This document shows, piece by piece, positions 1 to 8,780 of a stretch of 64,000 nt of DNA. The notes under the pieces are model-generated. The model made no database searches, had not been told where the DNA came from, and worked only from the letters and a program-made list of their open reading frames with translations. Position numbers and translations under genes: made by a program. The stretch's first letter is position 1. Each line of letters begins with the position of its first letter. Origin of the DNA: RH-AL1 sp965277355 (lineage in GTDB: Bacteria; Pseudomonadota; Alphaproteobacteria; Rhizobiales; Beijerinckiaceae); contig CBDICN010000001.1 in NCBI GenBank assembly GCA_965277355.1, forward strand, positions 682,001 to 746,000. Direction: 5' to 3'.

Positions 1-2
1 GC

Positions 3-884
3 GGATTTTGGGTTCGAGATCGACTTCAGACGCGACGCGGGCCTGCCTCGCGCGTGTTCGCCGCGACCCACCAATTAATCAGGGCCTGCGAGACTCTCGA
101 CGCGGAGCTGGTTCAGCTCGTCGACTCCAGCATCCAGACCGTGCTCGTCCTGGAGGACATTGAAAGCGGATCGATCAAGACTTGGCTTCGTAGCGTTCTC
201 TCGTCCACCGAAGATAACGCCCCGAAGAAGCTCGACTGGAAACCGCTCGTCGGCGCCTATCTGGTGCGCGCAAAATACGCGGTCGTCCGTTGGGTCGACA
301 AGGACGACAAGGCCCAGAGCCTGAGCGAGCTTCGCGGTGAGATCCAACAGATCGCCTCGGAGACCGATGTCCGTTACCTAACGGCCTACGCTCCTCCGTC
401 TTTTCCGGCCTTGATCAGTGCGGCTAGAGATTTTCAGGCCGTTAAAGATTACCTGGCCAGCGGCGACCGGGCCAAGCTGCTGACGTCAGAGGACGAGCTG
501 GTGATGAACCTCTCGGTTCGGCTATCCCTTGAAAATATAGAAGCGCTCGCCGTGGCACGCACGATGGTCGCGCCGCCACACCAGCTGATCCTCCCCGTCA
601 AAAGGCCGGATTACCTCGGCGATAGCAAGTAGGAGCCGCGGGATGGCAAGCGCAACATCAGCGCGAAGATCGAGGACGCGGCATGGCTCAGGCGTTTTCA
701 GCAGCGTGAGATCGATGTACGTCCCGGTGACGCCCTGCTCTGCATGGTCGTGACCGAGGTTCAATACGGCCACGACGACGAGCTTATCGCAGAGACTTTC
801 GCCGTGGTCGAGGTGCTCGACGTGCTGGTCGCGGGTGGGCCAACGATCGAATTGCCCTTCGACGGCGACCAGAAAAAGGTCTGA
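3..884 (+). pseudogene. Hypothetical protein interrupted by an in-frame amber codon; 5' end outside window
   Basis: I do not recognise a function. The frame is open from the window edge, so the start may lie upstream; an internal GTG at 54 is only a formal start. A TAG at 630-632 stops it, yet the same frame stays open for 84 further codons to the TGA at 882-884 and keeps protein-like composition, with segments such as AKIEDAAWLRRF and RPGDALLC directly after the stop. A TGG to TAG change would explain this, because the residues around it read DYLGDSK, stop, EPRDGKRN. Codon use looks similar on both sides. It converges with murJ, leaving only four bases between the two stops. Alternatives are two separate genes or a base error. 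Confidence 0.5.
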
Positions 885-888
885 GTCC

Positions 889-2445
889 TCAGACCGCGCG
901 CGTCCGCAGCACGGGGCGGCGCGGCAGCGGCAGCTCGATGCCGAAGCCGCGCAGAGCGAGGGCCAGGATCACGCCGTAAATGGCGGCTCCAACGAAGGCG
1001 GTGAAGGCGAAGGTCAGCTCGAGCCGAAAGTGCGCGACGTGCGAGATCAGCGCGTAGCCGATCACCGGCCCGACGAGCGCGAAGACCGCCAGGGCGAAGG
1101 AGGCGAGCGAGACCGAGGCGCCGACGCGGTAGAGCGTCATGTCGGGCCGCATCTCGTCGCGCCGTACCGAGAGGTAGACGAGAAGGCCGAGGTTGACCCA
1201 GCTGCCTGCAGCCGTCGCCGACGCGAGACCGACGGCACCAAGCGGCCTGTAGAGCATGATCTTGAGAGTGATGTTGAAGACGAAGGAGATCAGCGTCACC
1301 ATCATTGGCGTGCGGGTATCGCCGCGGGCGAGAAAGCTCGCCGTTGCCGACCGGATGAGAACGATGGCGAGCAGGCCGAAGCCGTAGGCCTCGAGCACCG
1401 CGGCGGAGGCGTCAGCATCGGCGCCGGTGAAGCGGCCATGCTCGAAAACGGCGCGCATGATCCAGTCCGGGATCATGATGAAGGCAACGAAGAACGGTGC
1501 GGTCAGCGCGATCGAGAGCGCGGCGGTCCGGTTCTGCGCGTGATAGGCGGCTGCGACGTTGCCCCCGGCGATGCGCCGGCTCATTTCCGGCAGCAGCACC
1601 GTACCGGCGGCGATCCCGATCACGCCGAGCGGCAACTGGTACATGCGGTCGGCATAGTAGATCGAGGCGACGCCGCCGGTCGGCAGCATGGAGGCGATGA
1701 TCGTGTCGGCGAACATCGCGATCTGCGTTCCGGCCGAGCCGATCACTGCCGGGCCCAGGCGTACGAAAAAACGCTTGATCTCGACGGTCAGCACCGGCCG
1801 CGCGAAATGCTCGAGGATGCCGGCTCGGTAGGCGGCATAGCCCGTCATCAGCACCTGCAGAAGACCCGAGACGGTGGTGCCGAAGCTCGCGGCGATGCCG
1901 GCGTTCGGAAACAGGAAGGCCGTGCCGAGGAAGAGGATGGTCGTCACGTTGAGCAGCACCGGCGCGAAGGCGGCGGCGGCGAAACGACCGTTGGCGTTCA
2001 GCGTCCCCGACTGCAGCGTCACGATGGTGATGAAGAGCAGGTAGGGAAAGGTGATCCGCGTCATTGTGACCGTCAGCGCGAATTTCTCCGGTTCGCTGCG
2101 GAAACCCGGCGCCAGAAGGTCGATCATCGTCGGCATGAACAGCCATGCGACAGCGAGCAGAACCACCTGCGAGAGGAGGAGCATGGTGAAGATTTGGCTT
2201 GCGAAGGCGTGCGCGGGACCCCGCCCCTCGGTCTCGAGCACCTGGGCGTAGGACGGCACGTAGGCGGCGTTGAAGGCGCCCTCGCCGAAGATGGCGCGGA
2301 AATGATTGGGCAGCCGGAAGGCGACGAAGAAGGCGTCAGCCATCAGGCCGCCGCCGACGACCGCGCTCAACACGATGTCGCGCAAAAAGCCTGTCGCGCG
2401 CGATAGAAGCGTGAAGCCGCCGACTGAAAGCAGCGACTTATACAT
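889..2445 (-). CDS. murJ: Lipid II flippase MurJ (MviN family)
   Basis: Flips the undecaprenyl-linked peptidoglycan precursor lipid II across the inner membrane. The protein is 518 residues, normal for the family, and consists of repeated hydrophobic helices (about 14). The N-terminus has the family signature ATGFLRDIVLS followed by ADAFFVAFRLPN near residues 15-45. The frame is open further upstream, but that extension is Arg-rich and lies antisense to nothing conserved; the ATG at 2445 begins MYKSLLSVGGFTLLSR, the usual MurJ start. The glycosyltransferase gene ends 20 bases upstream on the same strand, so the two are probably co-transcribed. Identification is firm. Confidence 0.95.
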   Translation of the reverse strand: MYKSLLSVGGFTLLSRATGFLRDIVLSAVVGGGLMADAFFVAFRLPNHFRAIFGEGAFNAAYVPSYAQVLETEGRGPAHAFASQIFTMLLLSQVVLLAVAWLFMPTMIDLLAPGFRSEPEKFALTVTMTRITFPYLLFITIVTLQSGTLNANGRFAAAAFAPVLLNVTTILFLGTAFLFPNAGIAASFGTTVSGLLQVLMTGYAAYRAGILEHFARPVLTVEIKRFFVRLGPAVIGSAGTQIAMFADTIIASMLPTGGVASIYYADRMYQLPLGVIGIAAGTVLLPEMSRRIAGGNVAAAYHAQNRTAALSIALTAPFFVAFIMIPDWIMRAVFEHGRFTGADADASAAVLEAYGFGLLAIVLIRSATASFLARGDTRTPMMVTLISFVFNITLKIMLYRPLGAVGLASATAAGSWVNLGLLVYLSVRRDEMRPDMTLYRVGASVSLASFALAVFALVGPVIGYALISHVAHFRLELTFAFTAFVGAAIYGVILALALRGFGIELPLPRRPVLRTRAV

Positions 2446-2465
2446 CGGAGCCCTGCCGCGCCTGT

Positions 2466-3488
2466 TTAGACATAGGGATCGACGCGGCTCCGCCCGATGC
2501 CGGCCGGCATGCCGTCGTGCTCGCCTGGGTCGCGGGCGCCGATACGCTCCTGCACGATGTAGAGCGGTCGGCCTTTCACTTCCGCGAAGATGCGGCCGAT
2601 GTATTCGCCGAGCACGCCGAGCGAGAGGAGCTGGATGCCGGCGAGGAAGGTGACGGACACGATCAGCGAGGCGAAGCCCGGGACGTCGACGCCGTAGATC
2701 AACGTGAGACCGACGAAGTACACCGCCGTGCACATCGAGATGACCGAGATGACAGTCCCGATGTAGCTCCACACCATCAGCGGCAGCGTCGAGAACGACA
2801 TCAGCCCGTCGAGCGCGAAGCGGGTCAGCTTGCGGTAGCTGAACTTGGAGTGGCCGGAGGAGCGCGGTGCCACCTCAAAGGGCACGCCGATCGACTTGAA
2901 CCCGATCCAGGCGTACAGTCCCTTGTTGAAGCGGGCGCGTTCGCGCAGCGTCCGCAGAGCGGCGACGGCCTGCGCGTCAAGAAGTCGGAAATCGCCCGCG
3001 CCCTCCGGAAGGTGCGTCTCGCCAACGGAGCCGAAGATCTTGTAGAACCGCGTCGTCAACGTCCGACGCAGCGCGCTGTCGTCGCTACGATCGACCCGCT
3101 GGCCATAGACGTTCTTATAGCCCTCGCGCCATCGCTCGACGAAGGTCTCGATCATTTCCGGCGGGTGCTGCAAGTCGGCATCGATGATAACGCTCGCTGC
3201 GCCCCGCGCATGGTCGAGCCCTGCGGCGATCGCGACCTCCTTGCCGAAGTTGCGGCTGAGCGACACCGCCCCTACGGCCGGATCCTTGTCGTGGGCACGC
3301 TCGACGGCCTCCATCGTGCCGTCGCTCGAGCCGTCATCGACGAAAATGATCTCGTAGCTGGCGACGCAACGTTCGAGGATCGGCACCAGGCGGCCGAGCA
3401 GAAGAGCGATGTTGTCGGCCTCGTTCAACACCGGGATGATGACGGTAAGCTCGGTGCGAGCTGGCGCGGCGTCGTTGGTCATGCTCAA
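2466..3488 (-). CDS. Family 2 glycosyltransferase, GtrB/ArnC-like, with two C-terminal membrane helices
   Basis: Predicted polyprenyl-phosphate sugar transferase, 340 residues. The GT-A domain has VIIPVLNEADN near residue 16, the nucleotide-binding DDGSSDGT at 51-58 and the metal-binding DADLQHPPE from 103. Two hydrophobic segments near residues 240-265 and 275-300 anchor it in the inner membrane, as in GtrB, ArnC and DPM1-like enzymes. The start could be Met1 or Met3 (3482). It precedes murJ by 20 bases on the same strand, and an HpnK/ChbG-like deacetylase is divergent next to it, which suggests an envelope glycolipid or hopanoid-type modification. The substrate cannot be read from sequence. 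Confidence 0.88.
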   Translation of the reverse strand: MSMTNDAAPARTELTVIIPVLNEADNIALLLGRLVPILERCVASYEIIFVDDGSSDGTMEAVERAHDKDPAVGAVSLSRNFGKEVAIAAGLDHARGAASVIIDADLQHPPEMIETFVERWREGYKNVYGQRVDRSDDSALRRTLTTRFYKIFGSVGETHLPEGAGDFRLLDAQAVAALRTLRERARFNKGLYAWIGFKSIGVPFEVAPRSSGHSKFSYRKLTRFALDGLMSFSTLPLMVWSYIGTVISVISMCTAVYFVGLTLIYGVDVPGFASLIVSVTFLAGIQLLSLGVLGEYIGRIFAEVKGRPLYIVQERIGARDPGEHDGMPAGIGRSRVDPYV

Positions 3489-3649
3489 AGCCCTGTAAAC
3501 CTCACGCGCCTGTCGCGAGCGGCAGCCTTCGCCTCACCATAGGCGGTGCCGGTACCGCCTCAAACCATGCTAGGTTCGGGCGCCATCCTTGACGCCCTTC
3601 CGACGTGTTGTGCGGCCGTTCGTTGAACAGAGCGTTAACCATACAGCCG

Positions 3650-4498
3650 ATGCGCCCAGCTTTCAGCTTCAGTCTCTGCGCCGACGACTATGCCATGACG
3701 CCGGGCGTCAGCCGCGGCATACTCGAGGCGCTCGACGCCGGGGTGTTGACGGCCACCAGCGTCATGACGACCTCTAGATGGTGGCCCGAAAGCGCCGACG
3801 CACTTCGACCTTACGAGAGGACAGCCGACCTCGGGCTGCATCTCAACCTGACCCTCGGCGCGCCGCTCGGCCCGATGCCGATGCTGGCACCGCGGGGCGC
3901 CCTCCCCAGCATCGCCGCGTTGATGCGGCAGTCGAGGCAAAAAACCCTGCCATTGCGCGAGATCGCGGATGAGATCGGCCGACAATGCGAGCAGTTCGTG
4001 GCGGTGTTCGGGCGGCCACCGGATCATGTCGACGGGCACCAGCACGTGCACGTGCTCGACGGCATACGGTCGCTCATTCTCGAAGCTCTCGTTAAGCGCA
4101 CCTGGACACCGTGGGTACGCGACAGCGCCGACCGGGCGGAGCGGATCCTCGTGCGCGCCTCCTGCCTGAAGAAGGCGTTCGGTCTCGCCGTTATCGGTCG
4201 GAGCTTGCGTCGGGAGGCTGGCGAACGGGGCCTGGCTTTCAACGACGGCTTCGCCGGCTTTTCGACCTTCGACCCGGCGAGCGACTATCGACGGAGCTTC
4301 GAGCGCTTCCTGATTCGTCCGGGACGCCGGCACCTCGTCATGTGCCACCCGGGCCTCGTCGACGATGAACTCAGGTTGCTCGATCCGGTGGTGGAAACCC
4401 GGGAGCAGGAACTATCCTTTCTACTCTCGCCGGCCTTTCAGGACCTTCTTGCGCGCCGCCGCGCGCGTCTTACGCGGCTGACGCAACTTCCGACATAG
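3650..4498 (+). CDS. ChbG/HpnK (YdjC-fold) carbohydrate deacetylase
   Basis: Metal-dependent deacetylase of the ChbG/HpnK family, 282 residues from the ATG at 3650. Visible signatures are CADDYAMT (residues 10-17, catalytic and metal Asp), HLNLT (64-68), DGHQHVHV (128-135, metal His) and a late MCHPG. An upstream ATG-like start at 3605 would add 15 poorly conserved residues, so I chose 3650. HpnK enzymes deacetylate GlcNAc-type hopanoid lipids and ChbG acts on chitooligosaccharides; the divergent lipid-sugar transferase next door favours a lipid-linked sugar. No other hopanoid gene is in the window, so the hpnK name is not assigned. Confidence 0.85.
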   Translation: MRPAFSFSLCADDYAMTPGVSRGILEALDAGVLTATSVMTTSRWWPESADALRPYERTADLGLHLNLTLGAPLGPMPMLAPRGALPSIAALMRQSRQKTLPLREIADEIGRQCEQFVAVFGRPPDHVDGHQHVHVLDGIRSLILEALVKRTWTPWVRDSADRAERILVRASCLKKAFGLAVIGRSLRREAGERGLAFNDGFAGFSTFDPASDYRRSFERFLIRPGRRHLVMCHPGLVDDELRLLDPVVETREQELSFLLSPAFQDLLARRRARLTRLTQLPT

Positions 4499-4767
4499 CA
4501 CAACGACGCGCGATCTTCCCGGCGCAAACACGTCTGCTGCGGAGCGAGGCGGCGAGCCGACCACCTCTGAATCATGAGGCGTTCGGAAAGGTCTGGCCTA
4601 GAGACGGTCGCCGCGCCGACGATGGTGCGACGCCCAGGAGACCAAATCTGGCCAAGACCCGCATGCGACGGGGGGACGCCCTCGCACACCTATGGTATTC
4701 GATCGGTGTCGCAAGGCGACGAGGCCGACGCGTCGGTCTATCCTGCTCTTCGGGAAGGGTCGGCACG

Positions 4768-4959
4768 ATGTCTTACGAGAAGCCGAAATGGGACCAGCCT
4801 AGCAATATCAAGAGCGCGGAGCCGAACCAGGCCGGTGAGTTGGCGCGTCAGCATGGCATCTCACCGCAGCGAGCGCAGATGCTTATCGATCGGCTCGGGC
4901 ATGATCCCGAACAGCTGAACGCGGCTGCCAAGGCTCTCCGGATCAATCCGAAGCATTGA
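4768..4959 (+). CDS. Small DUF3606-like protein
   Basis: A 63-residue hydrophilic protein. The central stretch AGELARQHGISPQRAQMLI followed by GHDPEQLNAAAKAL resembles the helix-turn-helix-like pattern of DUF3606 proteins, which are short, abundant in Rhizobiales and of unknown function. The ATG at 4768 is preceded by GGAAGGGTCGGC, giving a plausible ribosome site. It stands alone between the deacetylase gene and tRNA-Lys. The flanking 269 and 217 bases hold nothing I can support. Confidence 0.6.
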   Translation: MSYEKPKWDQPSNIKSAEPNQAGELARQHGISPQRAQMLIDRLGHDPEQLNAAAKALRINPKH

Positions 4960-5176
4960 TTTCAGCAGGCATGCGAGGTTCGCTTGCCTGGCCCGCGGCG
5001 GGACATGGCCGCTAGCGCAGAGGTGGCACGGAGCCGACACTTTTTGCCAGTACCGGTCGCGCGCGCGGCGCTCAACCATTCCCCAATGCCGGGCCGCCTG
5101 TCGGACCCGTCCCGACTGTCGTCTGGACGCGGCGGCGATCGAAAGCTACCGAGATTTGGACTTGCCGATCAACCGT

Positions 5177-5252
5177 TGGTGAGCGCGTCGGGGTTCGAAC
5201 CCGAGACCCTCTGATTAAAAGTCAGATGCTCTACCGGCTGAGCTACGCGCTC
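5177..5252 (-). tRNA. tRNA-Lys (anticodon TTT)
   Basis: Complete 76-base cloverleaf on the minus strand. The acceptor stem GAGCGCG pairs with CGCGCTC, the D-arm reads TAGCTCAGCCGGTAGAGCA, the anticodon arm is TCTGA-CTTTTAA-TCAGA with anticodon TTT, the T-arm contains GGTTCGAACC, and ACCA is encoded at the 3' end (5177-5180). A short plus-strand ORF crossing it ends in the residues SASGFEPETL, a familiar false translation of tRNA genes. Confidence 0.97.
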
Positions 5253-5355
5253 CGACAGGGTCACCGTCTGGTTAGACGCTCTGGTCCCCCAAGGCAAGAC
5301 AGGGCGCACCTCCGCCGCGAAGAGATTCGGCCGCGCCGGAACCCGACCTCCACGA

Positions 5356-5601
5356 TCACCCGGCGACCCGCAACACCAGGACCATGATCACGAAAGCGAC
5401 GATCGAGACGATCGTCGTCCAGATCGCCTTGGTGAGAAGACGCGGCGCGACCGGGGCGCCGGGATCGCTGCCGTGAACGACCTCGCCCGCCTCGGCCTGT
5501 GACCGGATGCCGATCGGCAGGATCGCGAACAGGGCCGTGAACCAAATCGTGACGAAGATCGCCAGCGCGAGGCTGATGGGAATGGGCAGGTAGAACATCA
5601 T
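5356..5601 (-). CDS. DUF1467 family small inner-membrane protein
   Basis: 81 residues from the double Met at 5601/5598. There are two hydrophobic helices (about residues 6-27 and 55-79) separated by a polar loop with RSQAEAGEVVHGSDPGAP, a pattern typical of DUF1467 proteins of alphaproteobacteria. The frame runs 90 codons further upstream, but that part is antisense to the L,D-transpeptidase and is not used. In related genomes this gene often lies near RNase J, mce and the nuo operon; here it is beside tRNA-Lys. Function unknown. Confidence 0.8.
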   Translation of the reverse strand: MMFYLPIPISLALAIFVTIWFTALFAILPIGIRSQAEAGEVVHGSDPGAPVAPRLLTKAIWTTIVSIVAFVIMVLVLRVAG

Positions 5602-5752
5602 CACGCCCTTTTGGTATGAATTCGGTTTGTTGCCACACGGCAACGCGGGTGCGGAAACCGTGCGGCGGAGATCCCGCGCTATTGCCAAGCCGCCCGTGGC
5701 GAGGAACAATTTGCCGACAAGACGGGCGCCGTCCGACCCTGAGGATAGCACA

Positions 5753-6319
5753 ATGCGACGACGGTTTCTGGCTTTCGCGAGCGCGGTTCTGATCCTCGCG
5801 GGCGCGAGTGCGCCGGCCAGCGCTGACCTGTTCGACTTCCTGACGCCGATGTTCGGCGGCACGCCCGCCGGCACGGTGGCGCCGCCGCGCGAACTCGTCG
5901 CCTATCCCGGCCGCCAGGCACCCGGCACGATCGTCATCTCGACGCAGGAACGCCGGCTCTACCTGGTGCAGCCCGGTGGGCAGGCGCTGCGCTACGGCGT
6001 CGGCGTCGGCCGCCCCGGCTTCACCTGGAGCGGGATCAAGATGATCTCGGCCAAGCGCGAGTGGCCCGGCTGGACGCCGCCCGCCGCAATGCTGCGGCGC
6101 CGGCCTGACCTGCCGCGCTATATGAAGGGTGGCATCGACAATCCGCTCGGCGCCCGCGCGCTCTATCTCGGCAGTTCCGAGTTCCGTATCCACGGCTCGA
6201 ACGAGCCCGACACGATCGGCCAGGCCGTTTCGTCGGGCTGCATCCGCATGACGAACGCCGACGTCACCGACCTCTACGAGCGGGTTCACGTCGGCACGCG
6301 GGTGATCGTCGAGCGTTAG
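5753..6319 (+). CDS. Periplasmic L,D-transpeptidase (YkuD domain)
   Basis: 188 residues with an N-terminal signal peptide (Arg-rich start, hydrophobic core to about 20, cleavage near ASA-D). The YkuD domain follows: TIVISTQERRLYLV opens the domain at about 59-72, then the catalytic motif with His147 in RIHGSN and Cys163 in SSGCIRM. It should form 3-3 peptidoglycan cross-links or attach proteins to the wall. The ATG at 5753 is chosen because the signal peptide starts there; an upstream extension is non-hydrophobic and overlaps the divergent DUF1467 promoter region. It converges with rluC, one base apart. Confidence 0.92.
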   Translation: MRRRFLAFASAVLILAGASAPASADLFDFLTPMFGGTPAGTVAPPRELVAYPGRQAPGTIVISTQERRLYLVQPGGQALRYGVGVGRPGFTWSGIKMISAKREWPGWTPPAAMLRRRPDLPRYMKGGIDNPLGARALYLGSSEFRIHGSNEPDTIGQAVSSGCIRMTNADVTDLYERVHVGTRVIVER

Positions 6320-6320
6320 C

Positions 6321-7388
6321 CTATTCCGGCGCGTCCTCGATCGGATCGCGGGCGCCCACGTCGAACCCCAGCAGATCGAAACTCGCAGCCATATGCCTCG
6401 GCAGCGGCGCGGTCACGTCGAGCGTGCCGCCGCGCGGGTTCGGCAGCACCAGGCGGCGCGCCAAGAGGTGCAGCTTGCGCTCGATCCCGTCCGGCACCTG
6501 GCGCAACGGATCGGTGCGGCGCGGATCGTTTTTCGGCCTCAAGCCATACTTGGGATCGCCGATGATCGGGTGACCGATCGCCTCGGTGTGGGCGCGAAGC
6601 TGGTGGGTTCGCCCGGTAATCGGCTTCATCGAGAGCCAGGCGAGACGCGAGGAGACCTTGTCGACCGTCGTGTAATAGGTAACCGAATGCTGGGCGTCCT
6701 CGTCGCCGTGCCTGGCCACCCGCATCTTCTCGCGGGCCATCCTTTGGTCATCAGAGTGGTCGACGCCGTCGACGCGCTTGCCGCGCACGTCGCCCATGCC
6801 GTCGCCCTTCGCGAGGAAGAGCGAGATGCGGCCTTGTGCCGGCTTCGGCTGCCCTTCGACCAGTGCCCAATAGGTCTTCTTCGCCTGGCGCGAGCGAAAG
6901 ACCTCGCCAAGGTCCGCCGCCATCTTTCGCGTGCGCGCCACCAGGAGGACGCCCGAGGTGTCGCGGTCGAGCCGATGCACCAGCACCGGCCGGTCGCCGC
7001 GCTCGTTCGGCAGCGAGGCCAGCATGCCGTCGATATGGTGGTTGGTGCCCGAGCCGCCCTGCACGGCGAGACCGAACGGCTTGTTGAGAACCATGAGGTC
7101 GCGATCCTCGAACAGGATCATGTCGCGCAGGTCGCGGGCATCCTGCTCGGAAAGTTCGGGCTCGCGTCGCGGGGGCGCCGCGCCGAGGTTGAGCGGCGGC
7201 ACCCGTACGCTCTGGCCGGTGGCGAGCCGCGTGGCCGTTTTCACCCGAGCGCCATCTACCCGGACCTGACCGGTGCGGACGATCTTGTTGAGATGGGAGA
7301 GGGAAAGAGTCGGCACTCGCCGCTTGAACCAGCGGTCGAGGCGCATGCCCTCCTCGTCTTCCGTCACATGCAGGGTGTCGACGCTCAT
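6321..7388 (-). CDS. rluC: 23S rRNA pseudouridine synthase, RluC/RluD family
   Basis: 355 residues. An S4 RNA-binding domain occupies about residues 12-70 (GMRLDRWFKRRVPTLS), followed by the RluA-type catalytic domain with HRLDRDTSG at 138-146, where Asp141 is the expected catalytic residue, and the later GRTHQLRAH motif. RluC-type enzymes make pseudouridines 955, 2504 and 2580 in 23S rRNA; RluD cannot be ruled out by eye. The NDUFA12-type gene lies 22 bases upstream on the same strand. Confidence 0.88.
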   Translation of the reverse strand: MSVDTLHVTEDEEGMRLDRWFKRRVPTLSLSHLNKIVRTGQVRVDGARVKTATRLATGQSVRVPPLNLGAAPPRREPELSEQDARDLRDMILFEDRDLMVLNKPFGLAVQGGSGTNHHIDGMLASLPNERGDRPVLVHRLDRDTSGVLLVARTRKMAADLGEVFRSRQAKKTYWALVEGQPKPAQGRISLFLAKGDGMGDVRGKRVDGVDHSDDQRMAREKMRVARHGDEDAQHSVTYYTTVDKVSSRLAWLSMKPITGRTHQLRAHTEAIGHPIIGDPKYGLRPKNDPRRTDPLRQVPDGIERKLHLLARRLVLPNPRGGTLDVTAPLPRHMAASFDLLGFDVGARDPIEDAPE

Positions 7389-7410
7389 CGTCGCGATCTC
7401 GTCGTGTCGG

Positions 7411-7827
7411 CTATTCCGGCGACCAAGCCTCGTAGTCGCCTGTCGCCGGCGGGCGGGCGTTGGCGCGCAACGTCGAACCCGGTGGCCGCCAGGCCTCCGG
7501 CGTGCCGGTCATGTTGGGGCGATGCGGCTTCTGCCAATCCTTGGGGACGTAGGCCTCCTTGGTCGGCGGGATGTCGGTCGTGTGGTGAAGCCAGCCGTAC
7601 CAGCCGGGTGGCACGGTGGAGGCTTCCGAGTAACCGTTGTAGATGACCCAGCGGCGCTCGAAGCCGAGCGCCGGGTGGATCGCGCCGCCGATCGAGCGGT
7701 AGTAGGCGTTGCCGAACTGGTCCGTGCCCACGGGTTCCCCGTAGCGCTTGGTGAACATAGCGGTGCCAATGGTCTGGCCGTTCCACCAGGTGAAGATCCG
7801 GGTCAGTCTGTCGACGAGCGTGGGCAA
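7411..7827 (-). CDS. NDUFA12 family complex I accessory subunit
   Basis: 138 residues matching the NDUFA12 (B17.2) family: an N-terminal region TRIFTWWNGQTIGTAMFTKRYG, then VGTDQFGNAYYRS, and the mid-protein WVIYNGYSEAS with WYGWLHHTTD. In alphaproteobacteria and mitochondria this is a supernumerary subunit on the peripheral arm of NADH:ubiquinone oxidoreductase. The core nuo genes are about 28 kb away in this window. It sits between a secreted protein gene and rluC on the same strand. Confidence 0.92.
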   Translation of the reverse strand: MPTLVDRLTRIFTWWNGQTIGTAMFTKRYGEPVGTDQFGNAYYRSIGGAIHPALGFERRWVIYNGYSEASTVPPGWYGWLHHTTDIPPTKEAYVPKDWQKPHRPNMTGTPEAWRPPGSTLRANARPPATGDYEAWSPE

Positions 7828-7919
7828 GGCGTGTTCCTAATCATGGCCGGTGACAGCGACCACGCCGGACTATGACGAGCGGGTCACCGCAAGTCTACCT
7901 GCGCAAGTCTACCTGCCGC

Positions 7920-8234
7920 TCAGCGCGCCGGAGCGGCGAAAATCGCCGTCTCCCCGCCGTCGTAGTAGCCGAGGCAGCGCGGCCCGATCAACGGCGCCCT
8001 GGTCTCTCCCGGACCGAGGACATAATCCTCAAGGCCGATGCCCTGGGTGATGTGGACCAAAGAGCGGCTGCGATTGGTGACGACGGTACAGCCGTTGCCC
8101 TCGTCGAGGAAGGACACCGCACGGCAGGCGTCGCCCCGGCAGTGGAACACGAAATCGAGGGCCGATGCCCGGTCGATCGGAACCAGAGTCGAGAGCGAAA
8201 GACCGGCGATGAGAAGACTGAAGGAACGAATCAT
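7920..8234 (-). CDS. Small secreted protein of unknown function
   Basis: 104 residues with a clear signal peptide (MIRSFSLLIAGLSLSTLVP, probable cleavage after ASA near residue 25). The mature part is about 79 residues with four cysteines (CRGDAC, GCTVV, RCLGYY) that could form two disulfides. No family recognised. It lies 92 bases upstream of the NDUFA12-type gene on the same strand, where many relatives carry a DUF2155 gene, but the sequence does not look like DUF2155. Confidence 0.65.
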   Translation of the reverse strand: MIRSFSLLIAGLSLSTLVPIDRASALDFVFHCRGDACRAVSFLDEGNGCTVVTNRSRSLVHITQGIGLEDYVLGPGETRAPLIGPRCLGYYDGGETAIFAAPAR

Positions 8235-8345
8235 GAGCTTCTTCCATCCTGGGCTTGAGGTCGCAATGCCGAGGGTTCAGTTGCGCGCGAAACGCTTCGG
8301 CGAACCGAGCATATGGGGCCTGAGCCGGGCGTCGGGAGTGGACCA

Positions 8346-8780
8346 ATGATCGCTGCGATCGCCGCCCTACTTCTGTGCCAGCTCCTGGGGGAGGTGCTGG
8401 TCCGCGCGCTGGTCCTCCCCCTCCCCGGCCCTGTCGCCGGCCTCGGCATCCTCTTCGCCATTCTGGTTTGGCACGGCCGGCATCGAGCTGGGCCTAGCGT
8501 TCCGGAGGACCTGGGCCAAGTCGCCGACATGCTGCTGCGCAACCTCTCGCTCCTGTTCGTCCCGGCGGCAGTCGGCGTCGTGCAGTACCTCGGGCTGCTG
8601 CGGGCCTATGCCGGCCAGATCGCGATCGCCATCGTCGTCTCGACGACGTTGGCGTTCAACGTGACAGCCGGCACCTTCCGCTTCGTCTCGCGCTTGCACG
8701 CCTTCCGTCACGCTCCTTTTGCCGAAGCGACCCAGATTTCCCTCGACGAGAAGAAATCATCCATGAAAGACTTCCCATGA
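8346..8780 (+). CDS. lrgA: LrgA/CidA family membrane protein
   Basis: 144 residues with four hydrophobic helices and the family core PLPGPVAGLGILF (about residues 25-37), followed by LLRNLSLLFVPAAVGVVQY. CidA/LrgA proteins are holin-like membrane proteins acting with LrgB partners; roles in export of small carboxylates or in lysis control have been proposed. The ATG at 8346 begins the first helix. Its stop overlaps the lrgB start in an ATGA junction, so translation is coupled, but the downstream lrgB is frameshifted. Confidence 0.88.
   Translation: MIAAIAALLLCQLLGEVLVRALVLPLPGPVAGLGILFAILVWHGRHRAGPSVPEDLGQVADMLLRNLSLLFVPAAVGVVQYLGLLRAYAGQIAIAIVVSTTLAFNVTAGTFRFVSRLHAFRHAPFAEATQISLDEKKSSMKDFP

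Noticed and set aside
835..2406. 523-codon plus-strand open frame opposite murJ
   Set aside because: Shadow of murJ; extremely charged, no start signal.
4984..5214. Short plus-strand ORF ending in SASGFEPETL
   Set aside because: This is the well-known false translation across a tRNA T-arm; the tRNA-Lys gene lies there on the other strand.
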